Numbered from the stretch's first letter, positions 1-7,067 are shown. The stretch: DNA of 18,478 nt from Bacteroidota bacterium (GCA_963169595.1 CAUJFM010000053.1:1-18478); one strand, 5' to 3'. Notes: generated by a model from the sequence alone, not told the origin. Translations and numbers: made by a program.

Positions 1-570
1 GATGGTGTTCACCTGATCGAAACCGGAATCGAGCACGCCGATGAGCATGCCCTGACCTTTCGCCTCGATCTCGTGCAACAGGTGCGCATTGATCATCGCC
101 ACCTGGGTGAAGGAGGCGCCATAATCCCCGGTCCCACCACCGCCGCCGCGCTCCTCCGGCACCAGGGGCGCCATGAACTTGTCCGGTGCGGGTGCCTCGC
201 CGCTCACCCGGAAGGTGGAACGGACCACCTGCACATAGGGCAGGGCCTGGATGGCCAGCAGGGCCTCCGTATCGCTGGTGCGGATGGTGATGGCATTGAA
301 CCACTTGCTGCGATTCACCAGTTGGACCTCGCCTGTGGCCAGAACCCCGGTGATGTAAGCCGGGTCCACCGGAAGGTCAAGCTCGTCGATGGAGATGCCC
401 TGCGCCGCCCGGCGGGCAATGGCCCGGGCGGACAGGAACTGCTCGGGGGCGTCCACCGAATAGGGTGTGTTCACCTTGTCCGTGAACTGCACCCAGTAGG
501 TGTCGGGCGCGGTCTGTGCTCCTGCCACCAAGACCTGGGCCAGCGCAAGAAAAAGGATGATCGTTCGCAT
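1..570 (-). CDS. Secreted S8 (subtilisin-like) serine peptidase, N-terminal 190 residues, cut by window edge
   Basis: The open frame runs from ATG at 570 to the window edge without a stop, so only the first 190 codons are present. Residues 1-19 form a signal peptide (hydrophobic core LFLALAQVLVAGA), so the protein is exported. Residues 20-115 look like the N-terminal pro-region typical of Bacteroidota S8 peptidases (YWVQFTDK, then a stretch ending in SKWFNAITI). A glycine-rich linker lies around residues 130-136. The subtilase domain then opens with GMLIGVLDSGF, where Asp181 is the expected catalytic aspartate. The His and Ser of the triad, and any T9SS sorting tail, would lie outside the window. 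The start sits 4 bases after the lipoprotein stop, so the gene is probably the last visible member of the mnmA operon. Family assignment is strong; the substrate is unknown. Confidence 0.88.
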   Translation of the reverse strand, partial: MRTIILFLALAQVLVAGAQTAPDTYWVQFTDKVNTPYSVDAPEQFLSARAIARRAAQGISIDELDLPVDPAYITGVLATGEVQLVNRSKWFNAITIRTSDTEALLAIQALPYVQVVRSTFRVSGEAPAPDKFMAPLVPEERGGGGGTGDYGASFTQVAMINAHLLHEIEAKGQGMLIGVLDSGFDQVNTI

Positions 571-574
571 GTGC

Positions 575-1243
575 TTATTCCTGACCGTAGGCCAAGGCCA
601 CCATGTCCAGCCTGAATCCAACGACGCCGGTGGTCTGTGTGTTCGTCTCCTCCCAATACTTGCTCACCAGGCCGACCCCCTTCGCATAGCGCTCCTCGAA
701 ATTGCGCGTGATGACCGGGTTGGGCAGCTGGGTATTGCGCACGAGCACGGTGGAGCCCCACGACAGGGAGTCCGTGGACCACCCAGAACCCACCTCACGG
801 TGCGCCACCAGCAGTTCCTGATCGGTATTGGTGGCGTTGATGTCCCAGGTACGCCCTTCGCGCACGGGGAAGGAGAGCTTCAGCCTGCGCTTGTTCTCCT
901 CGGTCATCTCCGACACGGTGTTGCTCACCGTGAAGGACCACACATCACGCACTACCCATTCCCCCTCCGTATTCAGCACGGAACGGAGCAGCCGGTAGGC
1001 CGTTCGCCCTGTGGGGTCCTGGTATTGCTCCACCACCTGCTCCCGCAGCCGGTAGCTCACACTGTCGAGCACGCCGGCGGGGTCATCGCGCCACAGGGAA
1101 TCCACCTGATACTCCACCCAGGCACCGACACGGGCCGGGAAGTAGTCCAGTCCGAGGTCGACGGACGCGGCCTCCTCGTCCTTGCCACAGGCGGCGAGGA
1201 GCACAAGGCCGGCGAACAAGGCGATGGTGTTGCGTGATGCCAT
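575..1243 (-). CDS. Lipoprotein of unknown function, 222 aa
   Basis: The N-terminus is a compact lipoprotein signal peptide with the lipobox LAAC at residues 16-19, so Cys19 should be lipidated and the mature protein membrane anchored. The mature part begins GKDEEAAS and continues as a mixed beta-rich globular protein (for example VGAWVEYQVDSLW and RTAYRLLRSVL), with no repeats or membrane helices. I do not recognise a named family. Acidic residues right after the lipidated cysteine resemble some surface-exposed Bacteroidota lipoproteins, but this is only suggestive. The gene starts 3 bases after the mnmA stop and ends 4 bases before the S8 peptidase start, so translation is probably coupled within one operon. 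A role with the peptidase is possible, but nothing in the sequence shows it. Confidence 0.85.
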   Translation of the reverse strand: MASRNTIALFAGLVLLAACGKDEEAASVDLGLDYFPARVGAWVEYQVDSLWRDDPAGVLDSVSYRLREQVVEQYQDPTGRTAYRLLRSVLNTEGEWVVRDVWSFTVSNTVSEMTEENKRRLKLSFPVREGRTWDINATNTDQELLVAHREVGSGWSTDSLSWGSTVLVRNTQLPNPVITRNFEERYAKGVGLVSKYWEETNTQTTGVVGFRLDMVALAYGQE

Positions 1244-1246
1244 GGT

Positions 1247-2350
1247 CTAGGGTCGTTCACGGTCGATGAAGCCGCCTCCGACGACATCATCCCCATCATA
1301 GAAGACGGCGCTCTGCCCCGGAGCGATGCCTGCCACCGGCGCATGGAATTCAACATGCACCCGTTCACCGTCCATCCGCAGGGTGCCCGGAGTGCCCTTG
1401 TCCTTGTACCGGATCTTGGTCACGGCCTCCATCTCCCCTTCCAACGCCGCCACCTTCTGGAAGTTCGGCTTGCGCACCCACATCGACACCTTGTCCAGGT
1501 CTTCCTTGGCTCCCAGCACCACGGTGTTGGTCTCAGGCCGGATGTCCGTGACGTAGAGCGGCTCACCGGTGGCGATGCCGAGGCCCTTGCGCTGGCCGAT
1601 GGTGAAGAAGGGGTAGCCGTCGTGCTCGCCCAGGTCGCGGCCATCCACCCCGATGAAGCGGCCATGGGCCAGCTTGGCAGTGGCCTCGGGCTCCTTCCGC
1701 TTCAGGAAGCCCCGGTAGTCGTTGTCGGGGATGAAGCAGATCTCGTAGCTCTCGCTCTTGGACGCCAGCTCGGGGAAGCCGCTGTCCAGCGCCATCTGCC
1801 GGATCTCGCTCTTGCGGAACCCACCGATGGGGAAGCGCGTGCGGGCGAGGTTCTTCTGCTCCAGGCCCCACAGCACATAGCTCTGGTCCTTGGCGGGATC
1901 TAGACCCCGGCTCACCACCCAGCGACCGTTGTCCGGCAATTGCCGCACCTGCGCGTAGTGACCCGTGGCGATCAGCTCGCAGTCCATCATGTCGGCCCGC
2001 TTCAACAGAGCCTCCCACTTGATGAAGGTGTTGCACAGCACGCACGGGTTCGGGGTGCGCCCGGCGAGGTACTCACTGGTGAAGTTACCGATGATGGCAT
2101 CGCCGAACTCCTCACGGATGTCGATGATCATGTGGTGGAAACCACGGCTCACCGCCATGTTCCGGGCGTCGTTGATGCTGTCCAGGTCGCAGCAGCCGGT
2201 GACCCGCTTGCCACCGCTGGCATCGGCGTAGTCCCAGGTCTTCATGGTGACCCCGATCACCTCATAGCCTTCCTCATGCAGCATCAGGGCGGTCACGGAG
2301 CTGTCCACTCCGCCGCTCATGGCCACCAAGATCCTTCCGTGCTTGCTCAC
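1247..2350 (-). CDS. mnmA: tRNA-specific 2-thiouridylase MnmA
   Basis: MnmA uses ATP to adenylate U34 of the Lys, Glu and Gln tRNAs and inserts sulfur to give 2-thiouridine; it acts in the cytoplasm. The 367 residues match the usual family length. The PP-loop SGGVDSS is at residues 12-18. The first catalytic cysteine is in NPC at 101-103 and the second in YEIC at 202-205, so the persulfide/nucleophile pair is complete. The C-terminal beta-barrel region follows (TIGQRKGLGIA onward). The start is GTG. An in-frame TAG lies two codons upstream, and the next ATG (residue 11) would remove the strand leading into the PP-loop, so GTG is the best supported start. It is followed at 3 bases by a lipoprotein gene and then an S8 peptidase gene, apparently one transcript. 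The YwqK-like gene ends 77 bases upstream on the same strand. Confidence 0.97.
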   Translation of the reverse strand: MSKHGRILVAMSGGVDSSVTALMLHEEGYEVIGVTMKTWDYADASGGKRVTGCCDLDSINDARNMAVSRGFHHMIIDIREEFGDAIIGNFTSEYLAGRTPNPCVLCNTFIKWEALLKRADMMDCELIATGHYAQVRQLPDNGRWVVSRGLDPAKDQSYVLWGLEQKNLARTRFPIGGFRKSEIRQMALDSGFPELASKSESYEICFIPDNDYRGFLKRKEPEATAKLAHGRFIGVDGRDLGEHDGYPFFTIGQRKGLGIATGEPLYVTDIRPETNTVVLGAKEDLDKVSMWVRKPNFQKVAALEGEMEAVTKIRYKDKGTPGTLRMDGERVHVEFHAPVAGIAPGQSAVFYDGDDVVGGGFIDRERP

Positions 2351-2427
2351 GTTCTATTGTGCGTTGTCCGTTGTCGGTGCGGCCGGCCCACCGGGCCTCC
2401 TTCCACCGACCACTTCCGTTCATTCCA
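2351..2427 (-). promoter_or_regulatory. Intergenic region upstream of mnmA with a small hairpin and a tandem hexamer
   Basis: These 77 bases separate the YwqK-like stop from the mnmA GTG. They contain a perfect 5-base-pair inverted repeat, GGCCC-ACC-GGGCC, at 2385-2397. On the minus strand there are also two adjacent GACAAC hexamers close to the start codon. No TAnnTTTG box is visible here. Read-through from the upstream gene, or a weaker promoter, may therefore supply mnmA. No T-tract follows the hairpin, so terminator function is doubtful. Confidence 0.3.
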
Positions 2428-3420
2428 TCATTGGGCCACGCCCGCCACATAGCGGGTCACCTTCACCACCTTGCCCTTCTCGTCGTACTCCTTCACCTCG
2501 CCCTCCAGCAGGTCGTTCACGTAGGTGCCCTCCCGCTTCTTTGTCTGTCCCTCCAGCACCCGCTGCACATCGGCGGGGGTGCCCATGTTCGGGTCGGCGG
2601 GGACCGGCTTCATCAACCAGGTGCCGTTGTCGTAAAACTCCACGAACTTCCCTTCCCGCTTGCCCTTCACGTAGGTCACCTCGCTCATCACCTGCTCATC
2701 ATCGTAGAACTCCTTGAAGGTGCCGTTCTCCTTGCGCTCCTTCACCAGTGTCCCCTTGGCATAGAGCATCTGCAGCTGGATGCTGCCATCGGCATTGAAG
2801 TAGTACCACAGGCCGTCCCGGTCCCCATTCACCACCTGGCCCTCGATCTCCTTGCGTCCATTGGGGAAGTAGAACACCATCTTGCCTTCGGGCTCCCCAT
2901 TCACGTAGATGGCCTCGCTCTTCACGTTCCCGTTGTCGAACCAGCTCTTCAGCTCGCCCTGCAGGAACCCGTCCACCCGCTGTTCGCGCTCGGCCATCTG
3001 CCCGTTCGGGTAGTAGGTGACCTGCTCGCCATGCAGGGTGCCCAGCTTGTAGCGTTCCACCTTGCGCAGCTTGCCATCGGCGGCATACAGGTTCCACGTG
3101 CTGTCCTTCGCCTGCCCTACGTACTTCCCAGCGGCCATCAAGGTGCCGCTGGGGTGGAAGTGCTCGGCCCGGCTCACCTTGCCGTCACCCGCGTGGCGCT
3201 GGATGGAGGTGAGCCTGCCATCCTCGTCCCAGTGCTTGAAGGTGCCCACGGGCTTGTCGTCCTGGAACTGTCCTTCGTAGCGGACCTTCCCGTTGGGCCA
3301 GGTCTTGGACCACGTGCCTTGTTTGCGGCCCTGCGCATCGGTGCGGTTGGCGGCCGGTTGGGCCATGACCACGAGGTGGCCAACGGCCAGAACAGCGAAG
3401 AACAAGGTGCGCAGGAGCAT
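2428..3420 (-). CDS. Secreted MORN/YwqK-type repeat protein, 330 aa
   Basis: The chosen ATG at 3420 gives a clear signal peptide (LRTLFFAVLAVGHLVVMAQ, cleavage near residue 20). A longer in-frame version would run into the divergent transaldolase gene and hide the signal peptide. The mature protein is built of about ten imperfect MORN_2-like repeats of roughly 22-25 residues with the pattern x-G-x-x-x-x-Y-x-x-N/D-G-x-x, for example GEQVTYYPNG (131-140), GELKSWFDNG (155-164), GKMVFYFPNG (179-188), GLWYYFNADG (203-212) and GKFVEFYDNG (257-266). Such proteins are often auto-annotated as 'YwqK family antitoxin'; the signal peptide and lack of a toxin partner make that label misleading here. The function is unknown. 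A TACCTTTG promoter box lies 6 bases before the ATG. Confidence 0.85.
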   Translation of the reverse strand: MLLRTLFFAVLAVGHLVVMAQPAANRTDAQGRKQGTWSKTWPNGKVRYEGQFQDDKPVGTFKHWDEDGRLTSIQRHAGDGKVSRAEHFHPSGTLMAAGKYVGQAKDSTWNLYAADGKLRKVERYKLGTLHGEQVTYYPNGQMAEREQRVDGFLQGELKSWFDNGNVKSEAIYVNGEPEGKMVFYFPNGRKEIEGQVVNGDRDGLWYYFNADGSIQLQMLYAKGTLVKERKENGTFKEFYDDEQVMSEVTYVKGKREGKFVEFYDNGTWLMKPVPADPNMGTPADVQRVLEGQTKKREGTYVNDLLEGEVKEYDEKGKVVKVTRYVAGVAQ

Positions 3421-3426
3421 GGCTGG

Positions 3427-3434
3427 CAAAGGTA
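3427..3434 (-). promoter_or_regulatory. Bacteroidota -7 promoter box for the YwqK-like gene
   Basis: The minus strand reads TACCTTTG, an exact match to the Bacteroidota TAnnTTTG -7 element. A TTG at 3459-3457, 22 bases further upstream, could be the -33 element. Only 6 bases separate the box from the ATG at 3420, so the transcript should have almost no 5' leader. Confidence 0.6.
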
Positions 3435-3480
3435 CGCCTCCAGCAAGGCCCGTGCCCAAGGACTGTGAGGCGCGGCGGGT

Positions 3481-3488
3481 TACCTTTG
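3481..3488 (+). promoter_or_regulatory. Bacteroidota -7 promoter box for the transaldolase gene
   Basis: The plus strand reads TACCTTTG, an exact TAnnTTTG match and the same octamer as the divergent box at 3427-3434. It lies 17 bases before the transaldolase ATG at 3506, implying a short leader of roughly 12 bases. No convincing -33 TTTG is seen at the expected spacing. Confidence 0.6.
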
Positions 3489-3505
3489 CCGCAGCATCAC
3501 CCCCC

Positions 3506-4174
3506 ATGAAATTCTTCATCGACACGGCCAGCCTGGCCCAGATCAAGGAAGCGCAGGACCTCGGCGTCCTGGACGGCGTCACCACCAACCCCTCCCTCAT
3601 GGCCAAGGAAGGCATCAGCGGTGCCGACCGGGTGATGAAGCACTACGTGGACATCTGCAACCTCGTGCACGGCGATGTGAGCGCAGAGGTGATCGCCACG
3701 GACTATGCCGGCATGATCAAGGAGGGTGAGGACCTGGCCGCCCTGCACCCGAACATCGTGGTGAAGGTACCCATGACCCGCGATGGGGTGAAGGCCATCA
3801 AGACCTTCACCAACAAGGGCATCAAGACGAACTGCACACTGGTGTTCAGCGCTGGTCAGGCCCTGCTGGCCGCCAAAGCAGGCGCCACCTACGTCTCCCC
3901 CTTCGTGGGCCGACTGGATGATGTGAGCACCGACGGCATCCAGCTGATCGAGCAGATCCGCACCATCTACGACAACTACGGCTACCGCACGCAGATCCTG
4001 GCGGCCAGCATCAGCCACCCGATGCACATCATCAAGTGCGCGGAGGTGGGCGCCGATGTGGCCACCTGCCCGCTCAGCGCCATCGTGGCCCTGTTCGACC
4101 ATCCGCTCACCACCATCGGCCTGGAGAAATTCCTGGCCGACCACAAGAAGGCCGCTGCTGCGGTGAAGGCCTGA
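3506..4174 (+). CDS. tal: Small (TalC/MipB-type) transaldolase, 222 aa
   Basis: This enzyme transfers dihydroxyacetone units between sugar phosphates in the non-oxidative pentose phosphate pathway, in the cytoplasm. MKFFIDTASL opens the family, GVTTNPSL is at 24-31, and the Schiff-base lysine is Lys87 in IVVKVPMT. The length matches the short decameric TalC/FSA subfamily. Two residues separate transaldolases from fructose-6-phosphate aldolases (FSA): this protein has Glu61 (in SAEV) and Phe133 (in SPFVGR), where E. coli FSA has Gln and Tyr. That favours true transaldolase activity, an inference from family knowledge. The ATG at 3506 is chosen because homologues start MKFFIDTA and a TACCTTTG promoter box lies 17 bases upstream. 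The YciO-like gene follows after 7 bases, probably in the same transcript. Confidence 0.95.
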   Translation: MKFFIDTASLAQIKEAQDLGVLDGVTTNPSLMAKEGISGADRVMKHYVDICNLVHGDVSAEVIATDYAGMIKEGEDLAALHPNIVVKVPMTRDGVKAIKTFTNKGIKTNCTLVFSAGQALLAAKAGATYVSPFVGRLDDVSTDGIQLIEQIRTIYDNYGYRTQILAASISHPMHIIKCAEVGADVATCPLSAIVALFDHPLTTIGLEKFLADHKKAAAAVKA

Positions 4175-4181
4175 GGTCGGC

Positions 4182-4802
4182 ATGTTGCTGAGCATCCATC
4201 CCAAGGACCCCGAACCGCGGAAGATCCGGATCGCGGTGGAGAAGCTCAATGCCGGCGGGGTGGTGATCTGCCCCACCGACACGGTGTATGCCTTTGTCTG
4301 CAGCGCGCACCAGCCCAGGGCCATCGAACAGGTGGCCAAGCTGAAGGGCGCCAAGCCGAACAAGGCCGACCTCTCGCTGATCTGCAACGACCTCAGCCAG
4401 CTGAGCACCTATGCGCGGGCCGTGGACACCGCCGCCTTCCGCATCATGAAGCGCGCGCTGCCGGGGCCATACACCTTCATCCTCCCCGCCAGCAACGAGA
4501 TCCCCAAGCTGTTCAAGAACAACAAGCGCACGGTGGGTATCCGCGTGCCCGACCACCCGATCCCGCTCGCCCTGGTGGCCGAGCTCGGGCATGCCTTGGT
4601 GGTGGCCAGCGTGCACGACCCGGACAAGGTGGTGGACTACACCACCGACCCCGAGCGGATCGATGAGCACTTAGGCTATCAGGTGGACCTGGTGATCGAC
4701 GGAGGCATCGGTGGACTGGAAGGCTCCACGGTGATCGACCTGAGCGATGGACCGCCCAACGTGCTTCGACTGGGCAAGGGTCCGGTGGACGAGCTGTTCT
4801 GA
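4182..4802 (+). CDS. YrdC/Sua5-family protein of the YciO type (putative threonylcarbamoyl-AMP synthase), 206 aa
   Basis: YrdC/Sua5 proteins make threonylcarbamoyl-AMP from threonine, bicarbonate and ATP for t6A37 in tRNA. The family core is present: GGVVICPTDTVYAF near residues 25-38, a lysine-rich loop KLKGAKPNKADLSLIC near 53-68, and PGPYTFIL in the middle. Several features resemble E. coli YciO more than TsaC: the DLSxLSTYA segment, RTVGIRVPDHPI, and the C-terminal VDLVIDGG followed by STVIDLSD and a closing GKGPVDE-type tail. The usual glycine after PTDTVY is alanine here. YciO's own role is less settled than that of TsaC, so synthase activity should be treated as probable, not certain. 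The gene starts 7 bases after the transaldolase stop, and its stop lies 2 bases from the convergent nnr stop. Confidence 0.88.
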   Translation: MLLSIHPKDPEPRKIRIAVEKLNAGGVVICPTDTVYAFVCSAHQPRAIEQVAKLKGAKPNKADLSLICNDLSQLSTYARAVDTAAFRIMKRALPGPYTFILPASNEIPKLFKNNKRTVGIRVPDHPIPLALVAELGHALVVASVHDPDKVVDYTTDPERIDEHLGYQVDLVIDGGIGGLEGSTVIDLSDGPPNVLRLGKGPVDELF

Positions 4803-4804
4803 CC

Positions 4805-6340
4805 TCAGGCGCGCAGGTTCCGCCAGGCTGCCGGCAGGAACGCGGCCAGGTCGCCGCTGGTCATGCCGTCCATGCCCACCTCGGCGGCCGCGATATCGCC
4901 GGCCAGTCCGTGCAGGTACACACCGAGCACGGAGGCATCCACCGGAGACAGCCCCTGGGCCAGCAGGCCGGTGAGCAGTCCCGTGAGCACATCCCCGCTC
5001 CCGCCCTTGGCCATGCCGGGGTTCCCCGTGGAATTGAAGAGCACACGTCCGTCCGGCGTACAGATGGCCGTGGGCGCGCCTTTCAGCACGATCACGCTAC
5101 GGTCCTTCCGGGCCATCTCCACGGCCCGCTCCAATCGCTCCTTCGCTGACTTAGTGGCGGTCCCATGCAGCCTGTCGAACTCCTTGGGATGCGGCGTAAG
5201 GACCGTTCCCGGAGGCAGGAAGGCCAGCCAAGTGGGGTTCGCGGCCAGGATGTTCAGCGCGTCGGCGTCGAGCACCACGGGCATGGTCGCCTCCTGGATG
5301 ACCCGCTTGATGACCACGGCGGTATCGGCATGCGTACCGAGGCCGGGTCCGATGCCCACGGCACGGTAGGCGTCCAACCGGGGCAGTTCGCTGATACGGG
5401 CGTGATCGCGATCGGCAATGGCCATGGCCTCCGGCACGGCGCCCTGCAGCACGGGAAGCCCATGGCCCGGCACCTGCGCGGTGACGAGCCCGCAGCCGCT
5501 GCGCAAGGCTCCGCGTGCGGCGAGCACCGCCGCGCCCAGATGGCCCTCCCCGCCGGCGATCAGCAGGGCATGGCCGAAGGTGCCCTTGTGCCCCGCCCAT
5601 GGCCGGGCAGGCAGCAGGGCCTGGGCGTCGGCCCGTTCGAGCACATGGCCGGTCGCCTGTTGCGAGGCGATGAAGGCCCGGTCCAACCCGATCGGCACCA
5701 GCTCCCAATGCCCCACGAAGGGGGTGTTGTCGGCGAAGAGAAGCGTCGGCTTGGGTACCTCGAAGGTGAGGGTGACATCCGCCTGCACGATGACCGCGCC
5801 GATAGTGGCGGCTTCTCCGTCCGCCGCCAAGCCCGAGGGCAGATCGACCGCCACCACCGGACGACCGGCGGCATTGATCCAGCGCACAGCCTCGGCCGCC
5901 ACACCGTTCAATGGAACAGCGGCCCCGGTCCCGAACAGGGCATCCACCACCACCTCGCGTTCGTCGATCACCGGGAACAGCTCACCTGCACCCACATCAA
6001 GGACCGGCACGCCAGCACGCATGCAGCGCTCCAGGTTCGTGGCATGGTCCTCCGAGGACCGGTCGCGGTGATTCACCCGCACCACCCGCACAGGCTGTCC
6101 GCGCTGGTGCAACAGCCGGGCGATCACCAACCCGTCGCCGCCATTGTTGCCCATGCCGGCCACCACGATGAAGGGCGTCGGCACGCGGGGATCGCGTCGC
6201 CAACGGGCCACATGACGCAGCAAGTGCTCCGTGCAGCGGGCAGCCGCCCGTTCCATCAGGTCGATGGAGGCCACCGGTTCGTTGGCGATGGTGTGCGCAT
6301 CGGCCGCTCGGACCTGTTCGGCGCTGAGGATGGGCAGCAT
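4805..6340 (-). CDS. nnr: Bifunctional NAD(P)H-hydrate epimerase / ADP-dependent NAD(P)H-hydrate dehydratase
   Basis: This repairs hydrated NADH and NADPH. The N-terminal YjeF_N domain (about 1-225) interconverts the R and S hydrates, and the C-terminal ribokinase-like domain (about 235-511) dehydrates the S form using ADP. The epimerase domain shows AGMGNNGGDG at 61-70 and DALFGTG at 133-139. The dehydratase domain shows HKGTFGHALLIAGG (251-264), GIGPGLG (329-335), TPHPKEF (382-388), VLKGAPT (418-424) and NPGMAKGGSGDVLTG (440-454), which holds the nucleotide-binding glycines and catalytic aspartate. The 511 residues are a normal fused length and no key motif is missing. It follows pcm after a 53-base gap on the same strand, joining a metabolite-repair gene to a protein-repair gene. 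Confidence 0.96.
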   Translation of the reverse strand: MLPILSAEQVRAADAHTIANEPVASIDLMERAAARCTEHLLRHVARWRRDPRVPTPFIVVAGMGNNGGDGLVIARLLHQRGQPVRVVRVNHRDRSSEDHATNLERCMRAGVPVLDVGAGELFPVIDEREVVVDALFGTGAAVPLNGVAAEAVRWINAAGRPVVAVDLPSGLAADGEAATIGAVIVQADVTLTFEVPKPTLLFADNTPFVGHWELVPIGLDRAFIASQQATGHVLERADAQALLPARPWAGHKGTFGHALLIAGGEGHLGAAVLAARGALRSGCGLVTAQVPGHGLPVLQGAVPEAMAIADRDHARISELPRLDAYRAVGIGPGLGTHADTAVVIKRVIQEATMPVVLDADALNILAANPTWLAFLPPGTVLTPHPKEFDRLHGTATKSAKERLERAVEMARKDRSVIVLKGAPTAICTPDGRVLFNSTGNPGMAKGGSGDVLTGLLTGLLAQGLSPVDASVLGVYLHGLAGDIAAAEVGMDGMTSGDLAAFLPAAWRNLRA

Positions 6341-6344
6341 GGTG

Positions 6345-6352
6345 GCAATTTA
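6345..6352 (-). promoter_or_regulatory. Weak -7-like box before nnr
   Basis: The minus strand reads TAAATTGC, an imperfect relative of TAnnTTTG, 4 bases before the nnr ATG. It lies in the 53-base pcm-nnr gap and could give nnr its own near-leaderless transcript. Two of the six fixed positions differ, so the call is tentative. Confidence 0.25.
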
Positions 6353-6393
6353 CCGCCGACGGGCGCGTGCCAGCTGCCTTTCGTCAGGTCGCC

Positions 6394-7050
6394 TCACTTC
6401 GCGGTGTTGCCCAACATGGGCACGAAGCGGAAGGCACCCAGGTCCCGCTGTTCGAAGGTGCCATCGGGCTTCCGGTCGATGCACAGCATGCGCTGCACAT
6501 CCCCCTCGCCCACCGGGATCACCAGGCGCCCTCCGGGCTTCAGCTGGGTAAGGAGGTCCTCCGGGACAAAGGGCGCGCCGCAGGTGACCAGCACACGGTC
6601 GAAAGGACCTTCACGCGGAAGCCCCTTGTAGCCATCGCCATAGATCAGGTTGGGACGGTAGCCCATGGCGGCCAGGCGCTCCTTGGTGCGCAGGTAGAGC
6701 GGGCGCTGCCGTTCGATGGAGTGGACCTTGGCCCCTAGCTCCAGCAGCACGGCGGTCTGGTAGCCACTGCCGGTGCCGATCTCCAGCACCTTCATGCCCT
6801 TGGCCAGCTGCAACAGCTCGGTCTGGAAGGCCACGGTGTAGGGCTGGGAGATGGTCTGCCCGCAGCCGATGGGAAAAGCCTTGTCCTCATAGGCCAGTTC
6901 CAGAAAGGCGGAATCGTCGATGAACTGGTGGCGGGGCACACGGCCGATGGCCTGCAGCACGGCCTCATCCCGTACCCCCTTGGTCCGCAGGTGGTCCACC
7001 AGCTTGCGGCGGAGGCCCTGGTGGCGGAAATCGTCCTTGAGCAGTGACAT
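6394..7050 (-). CDS. pcm: Protein-L-isoaspartate O-methyltransferase, 218 aa
   Basis: PCMT methylates isoaspartyl residues formed by protein ageing, using S-adenosylmethionine, and so starts their repair. The pre-core motif GCGQTISQPYTVA is at 62-74, SAM-binding motif I LEIGTGSGYQTA at 89-100, and downstream elements include DRVLVTCGAP and LKPGGRLVIPVG. The length is typical. The start is set at ATG 7050 (MSLLKDDF), not at an in-frame TTG at 7062, because that TTG forms the last bases of a TACTTTTG promoter box. No signal peptide is seen, so it is cytoplasmic. It heads a probable pcm-nnr transcript and is divergent from the Gfo/Idh/MocA oxidoreductase gene, with 82 bases between the two start codons. 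Confidence 0.95.
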   Translation of the reverse strand: MSLLKDDFRHQGLRRKLVDHLRTKGVRDEAVLQAIGRVPRHQFIDDSAFLELAYEDKAFPIGCGQTISQPYTVAFQTELLQLAKGMKVLEIGTGSGYQTAVLLELGAKVHSIERQRPLYLRTKERLAAMGYRPNLIYGDGYKGLPREGPFDRVLVTCGAPFVPEDLLTQLKPGGRLVIPVGEGDVQRMLCIDRKPDGTFEQRDLGAFRFVPMLGNTAK

Positions 7051-7059
7051 GGCGGGGCG

Positions 7060-7067
7060 CAAAAGTA
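7060..7067 (-). promoter_or_regulatory. Bacteroidota -7 promoter box for pcm
   Basis: The minus strand reads TACTTTTG, an exact TAnnTTTG match, ending 9 bases before the pcm ATG at 7050. It predicts a leader of only a few bases and excludes the upstream TTG start, which lies inside the box. No clear -33 TTTG is seen. Confidence 0.58.

Noticed and set aside
2428..3420. Toxin-antitoxin locus based on the YwqK 'antitoxin' family name
   Set aside because: The protein has a signal peptide and no small toxin-like gene is adjacent; the name is a database convention.
2359..3468. Long open frame (369 codons) on the plus strand opposite the YwqK-like gene
   Set aside because: The minus-strand frame has a signal peptide and regular MORN-like repeats; the plus-strand frame has only His/Leu/Val-rich low complexity.
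5165..6631. Long open frame (488 codons) on the plus strand opposite nnr and the end of pcm
   Set aside because: It crosses two well-supported genes on the other strand and reads as Gly/His/Arg-rich sequence without domain motifs, so it is a shadow frame.
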